Source of the DNA: Pectobacterium aquaticum
GTDB taxonomy: Bacteria > Pseudomonadota > Gammaproteobacteria > Enterobacterales > Enterobacteriaceae
DNA: 64,000 nt
Direction: 5' to 3'
Assembly: GCF_003382565.3 (NCBI RefSeq)
Contig: NZ_CP086253.1
Coordinates: forward strand, 248,001-312,000
In this document: positions 34,897-43,819 of the stretch, one piece after another
Layout of the letters: every line of letters begins with the position of its first letter
Position numbering within the stretch: position 1 is the stretch's first letter
Program-made: the position numbers and the translations under genes
Notes under the pieces: generated by a model
What the model was told of the DNA's origin: nothing
Database searches by the model: none
The model's input: only the letters and a program-made list of their open reading frames with translations

Positions 34897-37800
34897 GTGA
34901 GGCGACTGCCCGGAATACTCATCATCACGGGTGCCACTCTTGTCGTGATGGTTGCGCTGTTAGTCAGCGGCTTAAGACTGGTGCTGCCACAGCTCGATCA
35001 CTTCCGGCCACAACTGGTGGTCTGGGCGCAGTCTGCTGCCGGTGTTCCGTTAGAAATCGGTTCGATGACGGGGCGCTGGGAGTCCTTTGGCCCCACGCTG
35101 GAAATTGAAAAATTTCGCACGTCCCTGCCGGAATCGGACTGGCAGGTTGACCGCATTACGCTAGCGCTGGATGTGTGGCAGTCGCTGTTGCACGGGCGCT
35201 GGCAGTTTCGCGATCTCACATTTCACCAGTTAAAACTGGATATTAATAGCCAATTTACTGGGCAGCAGCAGGATAGCAAGCTGATGGCGTCAGGGAAGGT
35301 CAGCGATCTTTTCCTGCGCCAGTTTGACCACTTTGACCTGCGTGACAGCCACATTACCTTTCTTACCCCTTCTGGTTCCCGCGCGGAGCTGAGCATTCCT
35401 CAACTGACCTGGCTGAATTCCGAGAAGCGTCACCGAGCGGAAGGCTTGATCAGCCTGTCGAGTTTTAATGGTCAGCACGGCGTCGTGCAGATGCGTATGG
35501 ACTTGCACGACGATCATGGGCTGCTCAGCAACGGCACGTTCTACCTGCAGGCTGACAATATCGATATGAAGCCCTGGCTTAGCCGCTGGATGAAAAGCAC
35601 AACCGGGCTGGAAAGTGCCGATTTTAGTCTCGCAGCGTGGCTCAACCTCCGTGATGGTGACATTCACAGCGGCGATGTGTTCCTCAATCACGGAACGGCA
35701 GGTTGGGGTGAAGGCCGCGATGCGCATCGCCTGAATGTGGATGATATGACGCTGCACGTCAGCCGTCAGGAAAATGGCTGGCAGGTGGATGTGCCTGAAT
35801 TGAATCTGGCAACGGATGGCGTCGCCTGGCCGAAAGGTCGGCTCTCCGCACTCTGGCTGCCAAAGAATGAACACATGTTAGGGCCCGATCGGCAGGAAGA
35901 GCTGCGCATTCGAGCCAGCAACGTGGCATTGGCGCGAGTAAGCACGCTGCTTCCGCTGCTGTCCGGCACGACGCCAGAATTGAAAGCGCGCTGGGATGAA
36001 CTGCAACCGACGGGCACATTGAATACCGTTGCTGTTGATATCCCTCTGCAACAGCCTGAGCGAAGCCGCTTTCAGGCCGACTGGCAGGATGTGAGCTGGA
36101 AGCAGTGGAAATTGCTGCCGGGGGTCGATCATTTCTCCGGCTCTGCCCGCGGTAGTACCGAACGCGGTCAGGTCAGCATCGCGTTAAAGCAGAGCTCGCT
36201 GCCCTATGTCGATATGTTCCGTGCGCCGCTGGAAATCAAACAGGCCAGCGGCACGATAGACTGGCGTAATGATGCACAGGGTCTGGCGCTCTGGAGCCAT
36301 GGGCTGGACGTGCAGGCGAAATCGCTATGGGCTAACGGCGATTTCCGCTATGAACAGCCAGTTAAGCAGGAACCGAAACTGGATATTCTGGCGGGCATTC
36401 GGCTGACCGATGCGGCGGATGCCTGGCGCTATTATCCTGAACGGTTTATGGGCACCGAACTGGTGGATTATCTGAGCGGCGCACTGAAAGGCGGACATGT
36501 CGATAACGCCACCTTGATCTTTGCCGGTAATCCGCAGCATTTCCCTTATACGCATAACGAAGGCCAGTTTGAAGTCTGGGTGCCGGTTAAAGAGGCTACC
36601 TTCGAATTTCAGCCGGGCTGGCCTGCGCTGACGCCGCTGGATATTAATCTGGATTTTGCCAACAACGGCCTGTGGATGTTTGCGCCGCAAGCCTGGCTGG
36701 GCAAGGTGGAAGGCAAGAATATTAGCGCGGTCATTCCCGATTATGAAAAAGAGATGCTGCTCGTCGATGGCGAACTGGACGGTCCGGGGCCTGAGGTAGG
36801 GAACTATTTTCATCAGACGCCGCTGAAACCCTCGCTGGGTACGGCATTGGATGAGCTGAAAATTGGCGGACCGGTGAAAGGGACGCTGCATCTGGATATC
36901 CCGCTTGCCGGTGACGACGTCCACGCCAGTGGCGACATTACGCTGAACAATAACAGTCTCTACATCAAGCCGCTGGATACCACGATTAAGAATCTCACGG
37001 GTAAGTTCCGCTATGAGAACGGCAACTTACGCAGTGAAACCCTTCAGGCGAATTGGCTGAATCAGCCGATGGCGGTCAATTTCACGACGGAAGAGCACGC
37101 GAAGGCTTTTCTGGTGAATGTGGGTTTGCAGGGTGACTGGCAGCCTGCGCGCTTGCCCGGTTTACCTGCATCGGCCAGCAAAGCCCTGTCCGGCACGGCA
37201 GGCTGGAAAAGTACGATTGCCGTCAACCTGCCGCATTCTGGTAAGACAACTTATGATGTTGATGTACAAACTGATTTCAATAAAGTAAGTAGTCACTTAC
37301 CTAACCCGCTAAATAAACCCGCTGGCGAGAGCCTGCCGCTGGAGGTAAAAGCCAGCGGCGACCTGAATGGTTTCGCGATGAAGGGACGGCTGGGCAAGGA
37401 TAACCACTTCAATAGCCAATGGCTGCTGAAAGGCGACACGGTGACACTGGCGCGGGCAAGCTGGCAGAAAGGGACAGCGGTGGCGCCTGGATTGCCAGAA
37501 GACTCCTCGTTGGTACTCGATCTTCCGCCACTGGATGCTGAAAGCTGGCTGGGGCTTTTGCCTTCTCTGCGTGCTTCGACACCAGTGGAAGGGAAAAAGG
37601 CGCACAGTACGCTTCGTTTTCCAGAAGCCGTGACGTTGCGAACGCCTGAGCTACAGCTGCTGGGGCAGCAGTGGCACGATCTGGAAATCACGCGTAAAAA
37701 TATGCTTGCTGGCAGTGAAGTGCAGGTAAAAGGGCGCGAAATTGACGGAACGGTTGAGATACCCAATCGCGGCATATGGCGTAGCGACATCCATTATCTC

Positions 37801-38727
37801 TACTACAATCCTCAGTGGAAAGGGAATGAAGCGACCAACCCAGTTGCATTAGCAGAGAAAAAATCACCGCTAAACGATCCGAGCATCAGCTTCGACGACT
37901 GGCCGTCGCTGGCGGTTAACTGTCGCCAATGCTGGATTATCGGGCAGAATATGGGACGTATTGAAGGAACGCTGCTGACAGAAAAGGAAAAATTAACGCT
38001 GACGGATGGCATCATTGATACGGGCAAAGCCCGTATGACGGTAAACGGTTCCTGGCAGGAAAACGCGGAAGGCGTGCGGACGGCGCTAAAAGGCCGCCTG
38101 ACAGGGGAGAATCTGGAGCAAAACGCTAACTGGTTTGGCGTTGATTCACCGCTGAAAGCCGGTTCTTTCGATGTGGACTACGATCTGTACTGGCGCGGTA
38201 CGCCTTGGGCACCGGATATTGCCAGCCTGAGCGGAATATTGCACACGCGCATCGGTAAAGGTGAGATTGCCGAAGTGGGGGCGGGTCAGGCGGGTCAATT
38301 GCTGCGTTTATTGAGCTTTGATGCGCTGATGCGTAAGCTGCGGTTCGATTTTAGCGATACGTTTGGTCGTGGATTTTACTTCGATTCAATTAGCAACACG
38401 GCATGGATTAAAGATGGCGTGTTACATACTGATGATATGTTGGTTGACGGTCTGGAGGCGGATATCGCGATAAAAGGCGATCTCGACCTCGCTAAGCGAC
38501 AGGTCAATATGGAAGCGGTTATCGCCCCGGAAATTTCCGCGACGGTGGGGGTAGCGACCGCATTTGCTGTTAACCCGGTTGTCGGGGCTGCGGTGTTTGC
38601 TGCCAGTAAAGTGCTGGCACCGCTATGGAACAAGATTTCGCTGATTCGCTACCAAATTTCCGGTAGCCTCGATCAGCCAAAGATTCAGGAAGTGCTGCGT
38701 GAGCCGAACAAGAAGAAAGGCGAATAA
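34897..38727 (+). CDS. yhdP: AsmA-like protein YhdP (intermembrane phospholipid transport)
   Basis: Very large envelope protein of 1276 residues that spans the periplasm and helps move phospholipids to the outer membrane together with TamB and YdbH (known in E. coli). It uses a GTG start at 34897 with AAGGAG 6 bases upstream. One N-terminal membrane span (LIITGATLVVMVALLVSGLRL) is followed by a long beta-rich AsmA/DUF3971 repeat groove and a C-terminal AsmA domain (LLRLLSFDALMRKLRFDFSDTFGRGF). It fits the window's envelope theme and is close to the E. coli length. Confidence 0.95.
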   Translation: MRRLPGILIITGATLVVMVALLVSGLRLVLPQLDHFRPQLVVWAQSAAGVPLEIGSMTGRWESFGPTLEIEKFRTSLPESDWQVDRITLALDVWQSLLHGRWQFRDLTFHQLKLDINSQFTGQQQDSKLMASGKVSDLFLRQFDHFDLRDSHITFLTPSGSRAELSIPQLTWLNSEKRHRAEGLISLSSFNGQHGVVQMRMDLHDDHGLLSNGTFYLQADNIDMKPWLSRWMKSTTGLESADFSLAAWLNLRDGDIHSGDVFLNHGTAGWGEGRDAHRLNVDDMTLHVSRQENGWQVDVPELNLATDGVAWPKGRLSALWLPKNEHMLGPDRQEELRIRASNVALARVSTLLPLLSGTTPELKARWDELQPTGTLNTVAVDIPLQQPERSRFQADWQDVSWKQWKLLPGVDHFSGSARGSTERGQVSIALKQSSLPYVDMFRAPLEIKQASGTIDWRNDAQGLALWSHGLDVQAKSLWANGDFRYEQPVKQEPKLDILAGIRLTDAADAWRYYPERFMGTELVDYLSGALKGGHVDNATLIFAGNPQHFPYTHNEGQFEVWVPVKEATFEFQPGWPALTPLDINLDFANNGLWMFAPQAWLGKVEGKNISAVIPDYEKEMLLVDGELDGPGPEVGNYFHQTPLKPSLGTALDELKIGGPVKGTLHLDIPLAGDDVHASGDITLNNNSLYIKPLDTTIKNLTGKFRYENGNLRSETLQANWLNQPMAVNFTTEEHAKAFLVNVGLQGDWQPARLPGLPASASKALSGTAGWKSTIAVNLPHSGKTTYDVDVQTDFNKVSSHLPNPLNKPAGESLPLEVKASGDLNGFAMKGRLGKDNHFNSQWLLKGDTVTLARASWQKGTAVAPGLPEDSSLVLDLPPLDAESWLGLLPSLRASTPVEGKKAHSTLRFPEAVTLRTPELQLLGQQWHDLEITRKNMLAGSEVQVKGREIDGTVEIPNRGIWRSDIHYLYYNPQWKGNEATNPVALAEKKSPLNDPSISFDDWPSLAVNCRQCWIIGQNMGRIEGTLLTEKEKLTLTDGIIDTGKARMTVNGSWQENAEGVRTALKGRLTGENLEQNANWFGVDSPLKAGSFDVDYDLYWRGTPWAPDIASLSGILHTRIGKGEIAEVGAGQAGQLLRLLSFDALMRKLRFDFSDTFGRGFYFDSISNTAWIKDGVLHTDDMLVDGLEADIAIKGDLDLAKRQVNMEAVIAPEISATVGVATAFAVNPVVGAAVFAASKVLAPLWNKISLIRYQISGSLDQPKIQEVLREPNKKKGE

Positions 38728-38783
38728 TGCCGTTGGGGCAGCGCAGCGTACTCAGCCGATTATCTGATAAAGAGTGAAAAATT

Positions 38784-40229
38784 ATGAGCCTTTCGTTTGT
38801 CAGTGAGCAGTTACTCACCGCCAATAAATTGAATCTTGACGATCTCGCCGCTGTGCTGGGGTCACTTAATGAACGTCGACTGGACTATGCCGATCTCTAT
38901 TTCCAATCCAGCTACCATGAGTCTTGGGTGCTGGAAGATCGCATCATTAAAGACGGGTCTTACAATATCGACCAGGGCGTGGGTATCCGTGCGATTGACG
39001 GTGAAAAGACTGGGTTTGCTTATGCCGATCAAATCACGCTGAACGCATTGCATCAGAGCGCGCAGGCTGCGCGCAGTATTGTGCGGGAACAAGGTACAGG
39101 GACTGCGCACACGTTGGGTGCAGTATCGCATCATGCGCTTTATCCAACGTTGAATCCGTTGGATAGCCTGACGCGTGAGGACAAAATTGCGTTGTTGCAG
39201 CGTGCCGACACGGTCGCGCGTGCCGCCGATGCGCGTGTACAGGAAGTGTCAGCCAGCCTGACCGGCGTGTATGAGCTGGTGCTGGTGGCGGCGACGGACG
39301 GTACGCTGGCGGCGGATGTGCGCCCGCTGGTTCGTCTGTCGATCAGCGTGCTAGTTGAATCTGAGGGCAAACGTGAACGCGGTTCCAGCGGCGGCGGCCT
39401 GCGTGGCGGCTATGACTATTTCTGGGAAGTGGCTGACGGCGAAGCACGCGTCGACGCCTGGGCGAAGGAAGCCGTGCGAATGGCGCTGGTTAACCTGTCG
39501 GCGGTGGCCGCTCCTGCCGGGCCAATGCCAGTGGTGTTGGGTGCCGGCTGGCCGGGTGTACTGCTGCATGAAGCCGTTGGTCATGGTTTGGAAGGTGATT
39601 TTAACCGTCGCGGTACGTCAGTATTCAGCGGGCAGATGGGGAAACTCGTTGCGTCAGAGCTGTGCACGGTGGTGGATGACGGCACGCTGACCGGGCGTCG
39701 CGGTTCGGTTTCGATGGACGATGAAGGCGTTCCGGGGCAATACAATGTCCTGATCGAAAACGGTATTCTGAAAGGCTATATGCAGGACAAGCTGAATGCG
39801 CGTCTGATGGGCGTTGCGCCAACGGGCAACGGTCGCCGCGAATCTTATGCGCACCTGCCGATGCCGCGCATGACGAACACCTACATGCTGGCTGGGAAAT
39901 CTACGCCGGAAGAGATTATCTCCAGCGTTGAATACGGTCTGTATGCGCCAAACTTTGGCGGCGGTCAGGTCGATATCACTTCTGGTAAGTTCGTCTTCTC
40001 GACATCCGAAGCCTACCTGATCGAAAAAGGCCGTATCACTACCCCAGTCAAAGGTGCGACGCTGATTGGCTCCGGCATTGAAGCGATGCAGCAGATCTCG
40101 ATGGTTGGTAACGATCTGGCGCTGGATAACGGCGTCGGCGTGTGCGGTAAAGAAGGGCAAAGCCTGCCCGTCGGCGTGGGTCAACCTACGCTGAAACTGG
40201 AAAGCCTGACCGTCGGCGGCACCGCGTAA
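38784..40229 (+). CDS. tldD: Metalloprotease TldD
   Basis: Subunit of the TldD-TldE zinc protease, which trims unfolded peptides and processes microcin B17 and the antitoxin CcdA in E. coli. At 481 residues it matches the family; the zinc site HEAVGH at 262-267 is in LLHEAVGHGLEGDFNRRG. Its partner pmbA (tldE) is in this window at 46845-48185. It follows yhdP by 56 bases and closes with a strong terminator. Confidence 0.97.
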   Translation: MSLSFVSEQLLTANKLNLDDLAAVLGSLNERRLDYADLYFQSSYHESWVLEDRIIKDGSYNIDQGVGIRAIDGEKTGFAYADQITLNALHQSAQAARSIVREQGTGTAHTLGAVSHHALYPTLNPLDSLTREDKIALLQRADTVARAADARVQEVSASLTGVYELVLVAATDGTLAADVRPLVRLSISVLVESEGKRERGSSGGGLRGGYDYFWEVADGEARVDAWAKEAVRMALVNLSAVAAPAGPMPVVLGAGWPGVLLHEAVGHGLEGDFNRRGTSVFSGQMGKLVASELCTVVDDGTLTGRRGSVSMDDEGVPGQYNVLIENGILKGYMQDKLNARLMGVAPTGNGRRESYAHLPMPRMTNTYMLAGKSTPEEIISSVEYGLYAPNFGGGQVDITSGKFVFSTSEAYLIEKGRITTPVKGATLIGSGIEAMQQISMVGNDLALDNGVGVCGKEGQSLPVGVGQPTLKLESLTVGGTA

Positions 40230-40258
40230 TTTGCTCTGAGTCCTGAGTACCCTTTAAG

Positions 40259-40287
40259 ACCGCGCGTTATTAGCGCGGTTTTTTTTC
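40259..40287 (+). terminator. Terminator of tldD
   Basis: ACCGCGC (40259-40265) pairs with GCGCGGT (40273-40279), followed by eight T. It closes the mreBCD...tldD gene run. Confidence 0.93.
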
Positions 40288-40315
40288 TGGGTTGGCTATG
40301 TCGCGGAGCACGATA

Positions 40316-40909
40316 TCAGGATACCGCAGCAATGATCGATTTAAGCTGTTTGATGTGAATTTCGTCTCGCTGTACCAAAACATCTTCCTTAATCTTGAGA
40401 ACAATGCCCTTTAGCAGGTCTGTTGTGCTGGAGATATTGGTCGTGGTTTTTAGTACGTCAATGTCTGTCGCGACATGTCTGCCTTTAAGCGAAAGACGTT
40501 TCTCGGATTTTCCTCTTGCCAAATCACTTTGCAGAAAACGCGGAATGTCTTTTGCTGCTGTGTGGTCAGCCGCCAGCGTATGCAGATAATATTTCATCAG
40601 CGTGGGAATAAAATCCGGTTCCCCACCCAATTCGCAACTTGCCAGATTCAGAATGTCTATCATGTGCGCGGGAACCCTGCTTTCCAGCGCTTTACGCTGC
40701 ACATCCAGTGCTTTCTTAATCATGGGCGTAGACTGATGGGGGATGATGGCAACATTTCCGCAGCGTTCGCAAACGCCAACCAAAACTTGTCTCACCACGC
40801 CGCTGTTATCACTGAATGGGACGTCTTTAAGCTGAAACGTCGCAGTTTCAAGTGACTGGCATGTGTTACAGAGAGCGGACTGGGTATCGCCGACTTTAAA
40901 AATTTTCAT
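40316..40909 (-). CDS. Zinc-finger protein, probable antitoxin (MqsA/YgiT-like N-terminus)
   Basis: A 197-residue protein. Four cysteines in two pairs (C14-x2-C17, C47-x2-C50) form a zinc ribbon with the spacing seen in MqsA. The rest does not look like the MqsA helix-turn-helix. Instead the C-terminal part (RLSLKGRHVATDIDVLKTTTNISSTTDLLKGIVLKI) resembles a ribbon-helix-helix or short helical DNA-binding domain. It follows the small ORF at 40919 by 9 bases. Toxin first, antitoxin second is the mqsRA order. I infer an antitoxin, perhaps of an undescribed type. Confidence 0.6.
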   Translation of the reverse strand: MKIFKVGDTQSALCNTCQSLETATFQLKDVPFSDNSGVVRQVLVGVCERCGNVAIIPHQSTPMIKKALDVQRKALESRVPAHMIDILNLASCELGGEPDFIPTLMKYYLHTLAADHTAAKDIPRFLQSDLARGKSEKRLSLKGRHVATDIDVLKTTTNISSTTDLLKGIVLKIKEDVLVQRDEIHIKQLKSIIAAVS

Positions 40910-40918
40910 GTCATCGCC

Positions 40919-41215
40919 TCAATGGTGGACGCTAATAAAGACACAATCCGGCTCGGTAAAATACCATTTGATATACCACGGTATTCCCCGCTGGCGGCAG
41001 CGGATGATATGAACACCAATATGCGCTGCAAAATGGTGGGGTGAAGAGGAATAAAACGACCCCGAAGATTGATAAATAATATCAATGAGTTCTGTTATTG
41101 ATATTTGTCCGGTTGCCAGCAAATTCTTCGTGCTGATATTCCCTCTGGCCTCATGCAGTACATTACCTGACTGCAAACAGACAATAAGCTGCTTTTTGGC
41201 ATTCTTAAATCCCAT
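40919..41215 (-). CDS. Small protein, probable toxin of a TA pair (weakly MqsR-like)
   Basis: A 98-residue protein I cannot place with certainty. The late segment RGIPWYIKWYFTEPDCVFISVHH and the earlier SSGSFYSSSPHHF recall the order of elements in MqsR (FYKSM..., ...YIK..., VISFK), but the match is weak and the QDVY motif is missing. It has no signal or membrane span. The gene is first in a two-gene operon, with the zinc-ribbon protein next. A perfect palindrome sits just before it, as in autoregulated toxin-antitoxin operons. AGGTGAGG is near the ATG. Confidence 0.55.
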   Translation of the reverse strand: MGFKNAKKQLIVCLQSGNVLHEARGNISTKNLLATGQISITELIDIIYQSSGSFYSSSPHHFAAHIGVHIIRCRQRGIPWYIKWYFTEPDCVFISVHH

Positions 41216-41229
41216 CCCTCACCTATATT

Positions 41230-41247
41230 GTACGAATTTATTCGTAC
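41230..41247. promoter_or_regulatory. Perfect 18-bp palindrome, candidate TA operator
   Basis: GTACGAATTTATTCGTAC: 8-bp arms with TT between. It begins 15 bases before the start of the small-protein gene at 41215, the place for an autoregulating antitoxin. It is not the MqsA site (AACCT-N-AGGTT as I recall). Confidence 0.65.
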
Positions 41248-41366
41248 GTTATCCATGTGATTTTACTTTCCTGAACGAAGGGAAGAGATATAACGCAAGG
41301 ATGGTGGGATCGGGATGTGTTTTGTATGAAAGAGGGAAACGCCTCGCATTTTCCTCTTTGCAAAAC

Positions 41367-42302
41367 CTACTTTTTTTCCTCGCTATGATTCTGTCGATAG
41401 CCCTGATATGTCAGGGCGACGTTTTTGAAGTATTCCGTCATGTAGTTAATGCAGACCTGTACTTTTAGCGGCAGGTTGTCTTTGCGGGTGTAGAGCGCGT
41501 AGACCGGGCGCGGGTCGGAGTGGTAGCGGTTGAACAGGATCTCAATTTCGCCGCGATTGATTTCGTCCACGATCCACATGAGCGGCACGTACGCGATGCC
41601 TGCACCGGCCTTGAGCCAGCGCACCAGCGTTTGCGGGTCGTTAGTGACAAAGCGTCCTTGTGGTGTGACGCGGGTCGAAATGCCTTCTGGGGCGATCAGC
41701 TCGAATTCGCTGTCGGGACGTACGCTGTATTCCAGCCAGGAAAAATTCACCATATCTGCCGGTTTATCCGGCGTGCCGTGCTGTGCCAGATAGCTTTTTG
41801 CGGCACAGACCACCATCGGCATCGAGCCTAATCGTTTCGAGAACAGGCTGGAATCCTGTAGCGCGCCGACGCGGATAACGATATCCAGCCCGTCGGCAAT
41901 CAGGTCGGGCGCGGGAATCCCGGTGACCAGATTGACGGATAAACCGGGATATTCCTTCAGCATAGCGGCAGTCATGGTGGACAACACATTCTGCGCCATC
42001 GTGGAAGAACTGCCGATGCGCAGCGTGCCGATCGGCGTGTTGTTGAAGGCGTAAAGCTGCTCATGGACCTCATGCGCCTCGTGCAGCATGCGGCGACAGC
42101 CGTGGTAGTAAATTTTCCCCGCTTCCGTCAAACCAATGCTGCGCGTACTGCGATTAAGCAGCTTAATCTGTAGCTCATCTTCAAGCTTGGTGACGGTCTG
42201 GCTGACGGCGGATACGCTCATCTGCAACTGACGGGCAGCGGCGGTAAAAGAACCAAATTCCACCACGCGGGCAAACACCGACATACTCTTTAGTCTTTCC
42301 AT
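41367..42302 (-). CDS. aaeR: LysR-family regulator AaeR
   Basis: Activator of the aaeXAB efflux genes in response to aromatic carboxylic acids (known in E. coli). It has 311 residues, with an N-terminal winged helix (MERLKSMSVFARVVEFGSFTAAARQLQMSVSAVSQTVTKLEDEL) and a substrate-binding-like effector domain after about 90. It is divergent from aaeX. In a plant pathogen, plant phenolic acids are plausible inducers (inference). Confidence 0.95.
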   Translation of the reverse strand: MERLKSMSVFARVVEFGSFTAAARQLQMSVSAVSQTVTKLEDELQIKLLNRSTRSIGLTEAGKIYYHGCRRMLHEAHEVHEQLYAFNNTPIGTLRIGSSSTMAQNVLSTMTAAMLKEYPGLSVNLVTGIPAPDLIADGLDIVIRVGALQDSSLFSKRLGSMPMVVCAAKSYLAQHGTPDKPADMVNFSWLEYSVRPDSEFELIAPEGISTRVTPQGRFVTNDPQTLVRWLKAGAGIAYVPLMWIVDEINRGEIEILFNRYHSDPRPVYALYTRKDNLPLKVQVCINYMTEYFKNVALTYQGYRQNHSEEKK

Positions 42303-42320
42303 TATTCACTCTGGCTTAAA

Positions 42321-42336
42321 AGTGATTTAGATCACA
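42321..42336. promoter_or_regulatory. CRP-like site upstream of aaeR
   Basis: AGTGATTTAGATCACA fits the CRP core TGTGA-N6-TCACA at 9 of 10 positions. It begins 19 bases before the aaeR start, so it probably lies in the aaeR promoter or leader region. Confidence 0.55.
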
Positions 42337-42636
42337 CTATGTAGATAAGGTGATAATAAGCATCCATAATATAGCCTATCCGGTGGTTCTGGGCAGAACA
42401 GAGCCATTCAATGATTGTGTTTATTTACCTAATTAGAGTAATACGCTGATTTCCCATCGTTAGTCAGCCCTTGCTGGCATCGCTATTCATCAGTTTAACG
42501 TTATCCCATCCGTTGGTTGCCCGCCTGCGGGATGAGGCTCTGTTGTCGGTGCTGAAAGGCCGCGCCAGACGACATAATTTACCACTCGGTAGCACACTTG
42601 CTCGCTACCGTTACCTAATAGAAAAAGGAAAAGAGG
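42337..42636. other. aaeR-aaeX divergent spacer
   Basis: 300 bases without a credible gene; an ORF at 42471-42761 overlaps aaeX and has no family look. LysR-type T-N11-A patterns are too common in the AT-rich first part to choose one. AAAAGGAAAAGAGG before 42637 supplies the aaeX ribosome-binding site. Confidence 0.5.
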
Positions 42637-42840
42637 ATGAGTTCACTCCCAGTTATGGTGCTGTTCGGGCTGTCATTTCCCCCCGTATTTTTTGTCTTGC
42701 TGGTATCGCTGACTCTGTTTTTTGTCGTGAACCGCCTGCTGCAACCAACGGGGATCTATGACTTCGTCTGGCATCCGGCGCTGTTTAACAGCGCGCTGTT
42801 CTGCTGTCTGTTTTATTTACTGTTCCGTTACGGTCTGTGA
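42637..42840 (+). CDS. aaeX: Small membrane protein AaeX
   Basis: A 67-residue protein with two membrane spans (MVLFGLSFPPVFFVLLVSLTLFFVV and ALFNSALFCCLFYLLFRYGL), DUF1656 family. It is the first gene of aaeXAB, and its stop is 8 bases before the aaeA start. Its role in the pump is not established. Confidence 0.95.
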   Translation: MSSLPVMVLFGLSFPPVFFVLLVSLTLFFVVNRLLQPTGIYDFVWHPALFNSALFCCLFYLLFRYGL

Positions 42841-42847
42841 GGTGTCT

Positions 42848-43813
42848 GTGAAAGCGTTCTTTTTACCCTTGTTTAGACAGCAGGCCGTGCTGATCAAAAA
42901 ACTGAGCCGCGTGGTCATCACGCTGGTGATTGTGCTGTGTGCCATTGTGGCAATCTTCCGTGTCTGGGCGTTCTATACCGAATCACCCTGGACGCGTGAT
43001 GCCAAATTTACCGCAGATGTGGTGGCGATCGCACCAGATGTCAGCGGGTTATTGACCGATGTTCGCGTCACGGACAATCAACTGGTGAACAAAGGTGACG
43101 TGCTGTTTGTCATCGATCAGCCGCGCTACCATCAGGCCGTGGCGCAGGCGGAAGCCGATGTTGCCTACTATCAGGCGCTGGTAACGGAAAAACGTCGGGA
43201 ATCAGGACGTCGGGCGCGACTGGGCATCAGTGCGATGTCACAGGAAAATATCGATCAGTCCAGTAATGCATTGGAAACCGCCACGCATCAGCTTGCTAAA
43301 GCACAGGCGGTATTATCGCTGGCGCAACTGGAGCTGGAGCGCACCGTGGTTCGTGCCCCTGCCGACGGCTGGGTCACCAACCTTCATGTGCAAAGTGGGG
43401 AATTTATCGAACGCGGTAATACGGCGGTGGCACTGGTGAAAAAGAATTCGTTTTACCTTCTGGCGTACATGGAAGAGACCAAACTTGAAGGCGTGCGTCG
43501 TGGCTATCGTGCGGAAATCACCCCGTTGGGTAGCGAAAAGATATTTTACGGCACGGTGGATAGCGTGGCGGCTGGGGTCAATAACAGCAGCAACAGTGCG
43601 AACACGAAAGGCCTGGCTAACGTGGATTCCAATCTGGAGTGGGTGCGTTTGGCGCAGCGTGTGCCGGTAAAAATCCGTCTCGATCGACAAATGGGCGATC
43701 TCTATCCGGCTGGCACGACGGCGACCGTGGTGATTACCGGCGAGCAGGTTAACAACGACAAAAAACCGTCGCCGCTCATTCGCCTGCTTTATCGCCTGCG
43801 TGAGTTTGGCTAA
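42848..43813 (+). CDS. aaeA: p-Hydroxybenzoate efflux membrane-fusion protein AaeA
   Basis: Periplasmic adaptor of the AaeAB pump for aromatic carboxylic acids. I start it at the GTG at 42848 (V-K-A-F-F), because GAGG at 42839-42842 has 5-base spacing; 321 residues, about 11 longer than E. coli at the N-terminus. One membrane anchor (VVITLVIVLCAIVAIFRVWAF) is followed by WTRDAKFTADVVAIAPDVSGL, a lipoyl/hairpin domain and the beta-barrel. RLREFG ends the protein as in E. coli. Confidence 0.93.
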   Translation: MKAFFLPLFRQQAVLIKKLSRVVITLVIVLCAIVAIFRVWAFYTESPWTRDAKFTADVVAIAPDVSGLLTDVRVTDNQLVNKGDVLFVIDQPRYHQAVAQAEADVAYYQALVTEKRRESGRRARLGISAMSQENIDQSSNALETATHQLAKAQAVLSLAQLELERTVVRAPADGWVTNLHVQSGEFIERGNTAVALVKKNSFYLLAYMEETKLEGVRRGYRAEITPLGSEKIFYGTVDSVAAGVNNSSNSANTKGLANVDSNLEWVRLAQRVPVKIRLDRQMGDLYPAGTTATVVITGEQVNNDKKPSPLIRLLYRLREFG

Positions 43814-43819
43814 GAGGCG

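Noticed and set aside
35290..36924. Long minus-strand open frames inside yhdP
   Set aside because: They lie fully inside the strongly supported yhdP gene and look like shadows of its codon use.
42471..42761. 96-codon ORF before aaeX
   Set aside because: It overlaps aaeX in another frame, has no ribosome-binding site and no family character.
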